16,146 nucleotides of DNA from Desulfomicrobium sp. Its GTDB lineage: Bacteria > Desulfobacterota > Desulfovibrionia > Desulfovibrionales > Desulfomicrobiaceae. The notes under the pieces are model-generated. The model did not search any database and was not told the origin of the DNA. It worked only from the letters and a program-made list of their open reading frames with translations. Location of the stretch: positions 1-16,146 of the forward strand of contig DPKT01000103.1 of the NCBI GenBank assembly GCA_003542385.1, read 5' to 3'. Shown here one piece after another: positions 14,535-16,146 of the stretch. How positions within the stretch are numbered: position 1 is the first letter of the stretch; each line of letters begins with the position of its first letter. Both the position numbers and the translations under genes were made by a program.

Positions 14535-15761
14535 ATGTCCAAAACTGTGAAAATCGAGCCTAATCTGCAGTTCGTCAAGGAACTGCAGGAGGTGGGTGGT
14601 GCGGACCTCAAGAAGTGCTACCAGTGCGCGACCTGCTCTGTCACATGCCCCATGTCTCCCGCCGACAACCCGTATCCTCGCAAGGAAATGGTCTGGGCGC
14701 AGTGGGGTCTCAAGGACAAGCTCGTCAACGACATCGACATCTGGCTGTGCCACAACTGCGGCAACTGCTCCGAGCTGTGCCCCCGCGGCGCCAAGCCGGG
14801 CGATCTCATGTCGGCCCTGCGCAACATGGCGTACCGCAAGGTCGTCGCCCCGACCATCATCGGCACGTGGATGAGTTCGCCCAAGCACCTGCCCATCCTG
14901 GCAGGCATTCCGGCCGCCCTCTTCGCCATCATCTGGATGATCCGGGCCGCCATGCTCGGGACCTTCTTCCCGCTGACCGAAGACGGCAAGATCGTCTACG
15001 GGAACCTCTTCCCCGGTGACTTCACCATCGACCCGGTGTTCGTGCTCCTGTTCCTGTGCGTGTGTCTGTGCTTCGGCATGGGCATCAAGAACATGATCGA
15101 CGGCTTCAAGGCGACGGTGGGGCAGACCTTTGTTCTCGGCTACAAGAAGCCGAGCCTGAAGGAAGCCATCATCGACACCGTCAAGTACGACATCCTGCAG
15201 CACTCCAGGTTCAAGAACTGCGTGGACAGCCCGGCCGACGAAGAGCGCGTCAAGGGCCACCAGATCCTGTTTTACGGCTTCGTGGCGTGCGCCATCGTAA
15301 CCACCATCGTGGCGGTGAGCCACTGGGGCGGCAAGGTCGTGCACTTCATCGCGCCTCTCGGGCATACGCCCATGCCCCTGTGGAGCCCGGTCAAGATCCT
15401 GGCCAACGTGGGCGCCGTCCTGCTGGTGACCGGCCTGACCCTGCTGACCCGCCGCCGCCTCAACGCGGACACCGCGAAATCCCGGTCTAACTACTATGAC
15501 TGGTATCTGCTCGGCGTGATCTGGGTCGTGACCCTGACCGGCATCGGTTCGGAAGTGTTCCGACTGGCCGGTGTGGCCCCCCTGGCCTTCTTCACCTATT
15601 ACGTGCACCTGGTCAGCATCTTCATGCTTATCGGGTACCTGCCCTGGTCCAAGCTGGGGCACTTGGTGTACCGTACCACGGCGCTCATTTACGCCCGGTA
15701 CGTAGGTCGTTTGCCCATCGGCGAAAAGCTCATCGAAGACGATAAAATCTTTGTTATTTAA
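14535..15761 (+). CDS. qmoC: QmoC, iron-sulfur/cytochrome b membrane subunit
   Basis: This 408-residue membrane anchor of QmoABC oxidises menaquinol. The N-terminal HdrC-like domain holds two [4Fe-4S] motifs: C28, C31, C34, C38 (CYQCATCSVTCP) and C72, C75, C78, C82 (CHNCGNCSELCP). The rest is a HdrE/NarI-like cytochrome b part with about six hydrophobic segments, near 118-140, 165-185, 242-262, 284-304, 322-342 and 350-370. Candidate haem histidines include H242, H263, H358 and H376. AGGAGG (14522-14527) overlaps the qmoB stop and lies seven bases before the ATG. An out-of-frame ATG at 14531 is only three bases from AGGAGG and opens a frame of ten codons, so I reject it as the start. It is followed by qmoD after 15 bp. 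Confidence 0.97.
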   Translation: MSKTVKIEPNLQFVKELQEVGGADLKKCYQCATCSVTCPMSPADNPYPRKEMVWAQWGLKDKLVNDIDIWLCHNCGNCSELCPRGAKPGDLMSALRNMAYRKVVAPTIIGTWMSSPKHLPILAGIPAALFAIIWMIRAAMLGTFFPLTEDGKIVYGNLFPGDFTIDPVFVLLFLCVCLCFGMGIKNMIDGFKATVGQTFVLGYKKPSLKEAIIDTVKYDILQHSRFKNCVDSPADEERVKGHQILFYGFVACAIVTTIVAVSHWGGKVVHFIAPLGHTPMPLWSPVKILANVGAVLLVTGLTLLTRRRLNADTAKSRSNYYDWYLLGVIWVVTLTGIGSEVFRLAGVAPLAFFTYYVHLVSIFMLIGYLPWSKLGHLVYRTTALIYARYVGRLPIGEKLIEDDKIFVI

Positions 15762-15776
15762 TTAAAGGAGGACACC

Positions 15777-16146
15777 ATGTCTGAAGCTCGCAAGATTTTT
15801 CCCATGGATACGTTTGTGGCCTATCTGAAGGGTGACGGCAGCGCCAATGTGGCCGAGATGCTTGGCTACCTGACCCAGAAGGACCTGGATGCCGATTCCG
15901 TGCCTTTCGCCGCCGCCCTGGCCAAGGCCTGGATTTACGAGCAGCACCCCGAGCTGACCAAGATGTCCAAGGGACAGGTGGTCGAACTGGGTCAGTCCGT
16001 CTCCGTGGCCCCCATGCCCGTCAAGGCCAAGACCGAAGTGGACGAAGTGTTCGCCAAGCTGGCCGATTACAAGGGCCAGATCAACGCCAAGGCCGCCAAG
16101 ATCGATGAGCTGACCAAGGCTCTGGCCGCCAAGGACGCCGAAATCG
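15777..16146 (+). CDS. qmoD: QmoD-like conserved protein of unknown function (N-terminal part, cut by window edge)
   Basis: An open frame from ATG 15777 runs off the right edge (123 complete codons). AGGAGG at 15766-15771 is five bases upstream, and the gap to qmoC is 15 bp, so it is the fourth gene of the qmo operon. The protein starts MSEARKIFPMDTFVAYLKGD. It has a helical N-terminal domain to about residue 80, then a Lys/Ala-rich heptad-like region (KLADYKGQINAKAAKIDELT) that looks like the start of a coiled coil. No cysteines, signal peptide or membrane segment are visible. Position and sequence style fit the promoter-distal qmo gene known in D. vulgaris (often called qmoD), whose biochemical role is not established. 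The symbol rests on position more than on a recognised domain. Confidence 0.8.
   Translation, partial: MSEARKIFPMDTFVAYLKGDGSANVAEMLGYLTQKDLDADSVPFAAALAKAWIYEQHPELTKMSKGQVVELGQSVSVAPMPVKAKTEVDEVFAKLADYKGQINAKAAKIDELTKALAAKDAEI

Noticed and set aside
1..16146. CRISPR arrays, tRNA or rRNA genes, insertion sequences, prophage or attachment sites
   Set aside because: I saw no regularly spaced repeats, no cloverleaf-like or rRNA sequence, no transposase or integrase, and no terminal repeats.

Overview
This window looks like part of a chromosome from a sulfate-reducing deltaproteobacterium of the Desulfovibrio group (Desulfovibrionales). The evidence is the complete dissimilatory sulfate-activation and APS-reduction module (sat, aprBA, qmoABC and a partial qmoD). 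It also includes a GC-rich coding sequence, strong AGGAGG-type ribosome binding sites, and a short Aquifex-type aconitase of the kind found in these bacteria.

Left part (1 to about 6,520, all on the minus strand). Read in the direction of transcription, a 550-residue chorismate mutase-like/EPSP synthase-like protein that has lost recognisable active-site residues comes first. It is followed, with a 44-nt overlap, by an 82-residue coiled-coil protein and a strong intrinsic terminator. Next come a [4Fe-4S] aconitase, an unusual fusion of a membrane-anchored PpiD/SurA-type parvulin foldase to a YchF-like GTPase without its P-loop, and the start of an unidentified gene cut by the window edge.

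Right part (6,840 to 16,146, all on the plus strand). sat has its own terminator. aprB-aprA form a second unit with a promoter and a very strong terminator. qmoA-qmoB-qmoC-qmoD form a tightly packed third unit. Sat makes APS and pyrophosphate from sulfate and ATP. AprBA reduces APS to sulfite and AMP. QmoABC carries electrons from the menaquinone pool towards AprBA. QmoD is a conserved partner of unknown function.

Control regions. The 317-bp divergent region before sat and the 201-bp sat-aprB gap share an 18-bp Rex-like operator that is identical at 16 of 18 positions; sat has a second site near its start codon. This suggests NADH-linked co-regulation of sulfate activation and APS reduction. 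The 162-bp aprA-qmoA gap holds a perfect terminator followed by a 64-bp imperfect palindrome of unknown role.

The core module is well-known biology. The items most worth a second look are the PpiD-YchF chimera, the degenerate shikimate-pathway-like protein divergent from sat, the shared operators and the pre-qmoA palindrome. No tRNA, rRNA, CRISPR array or insertion sequence was seen.
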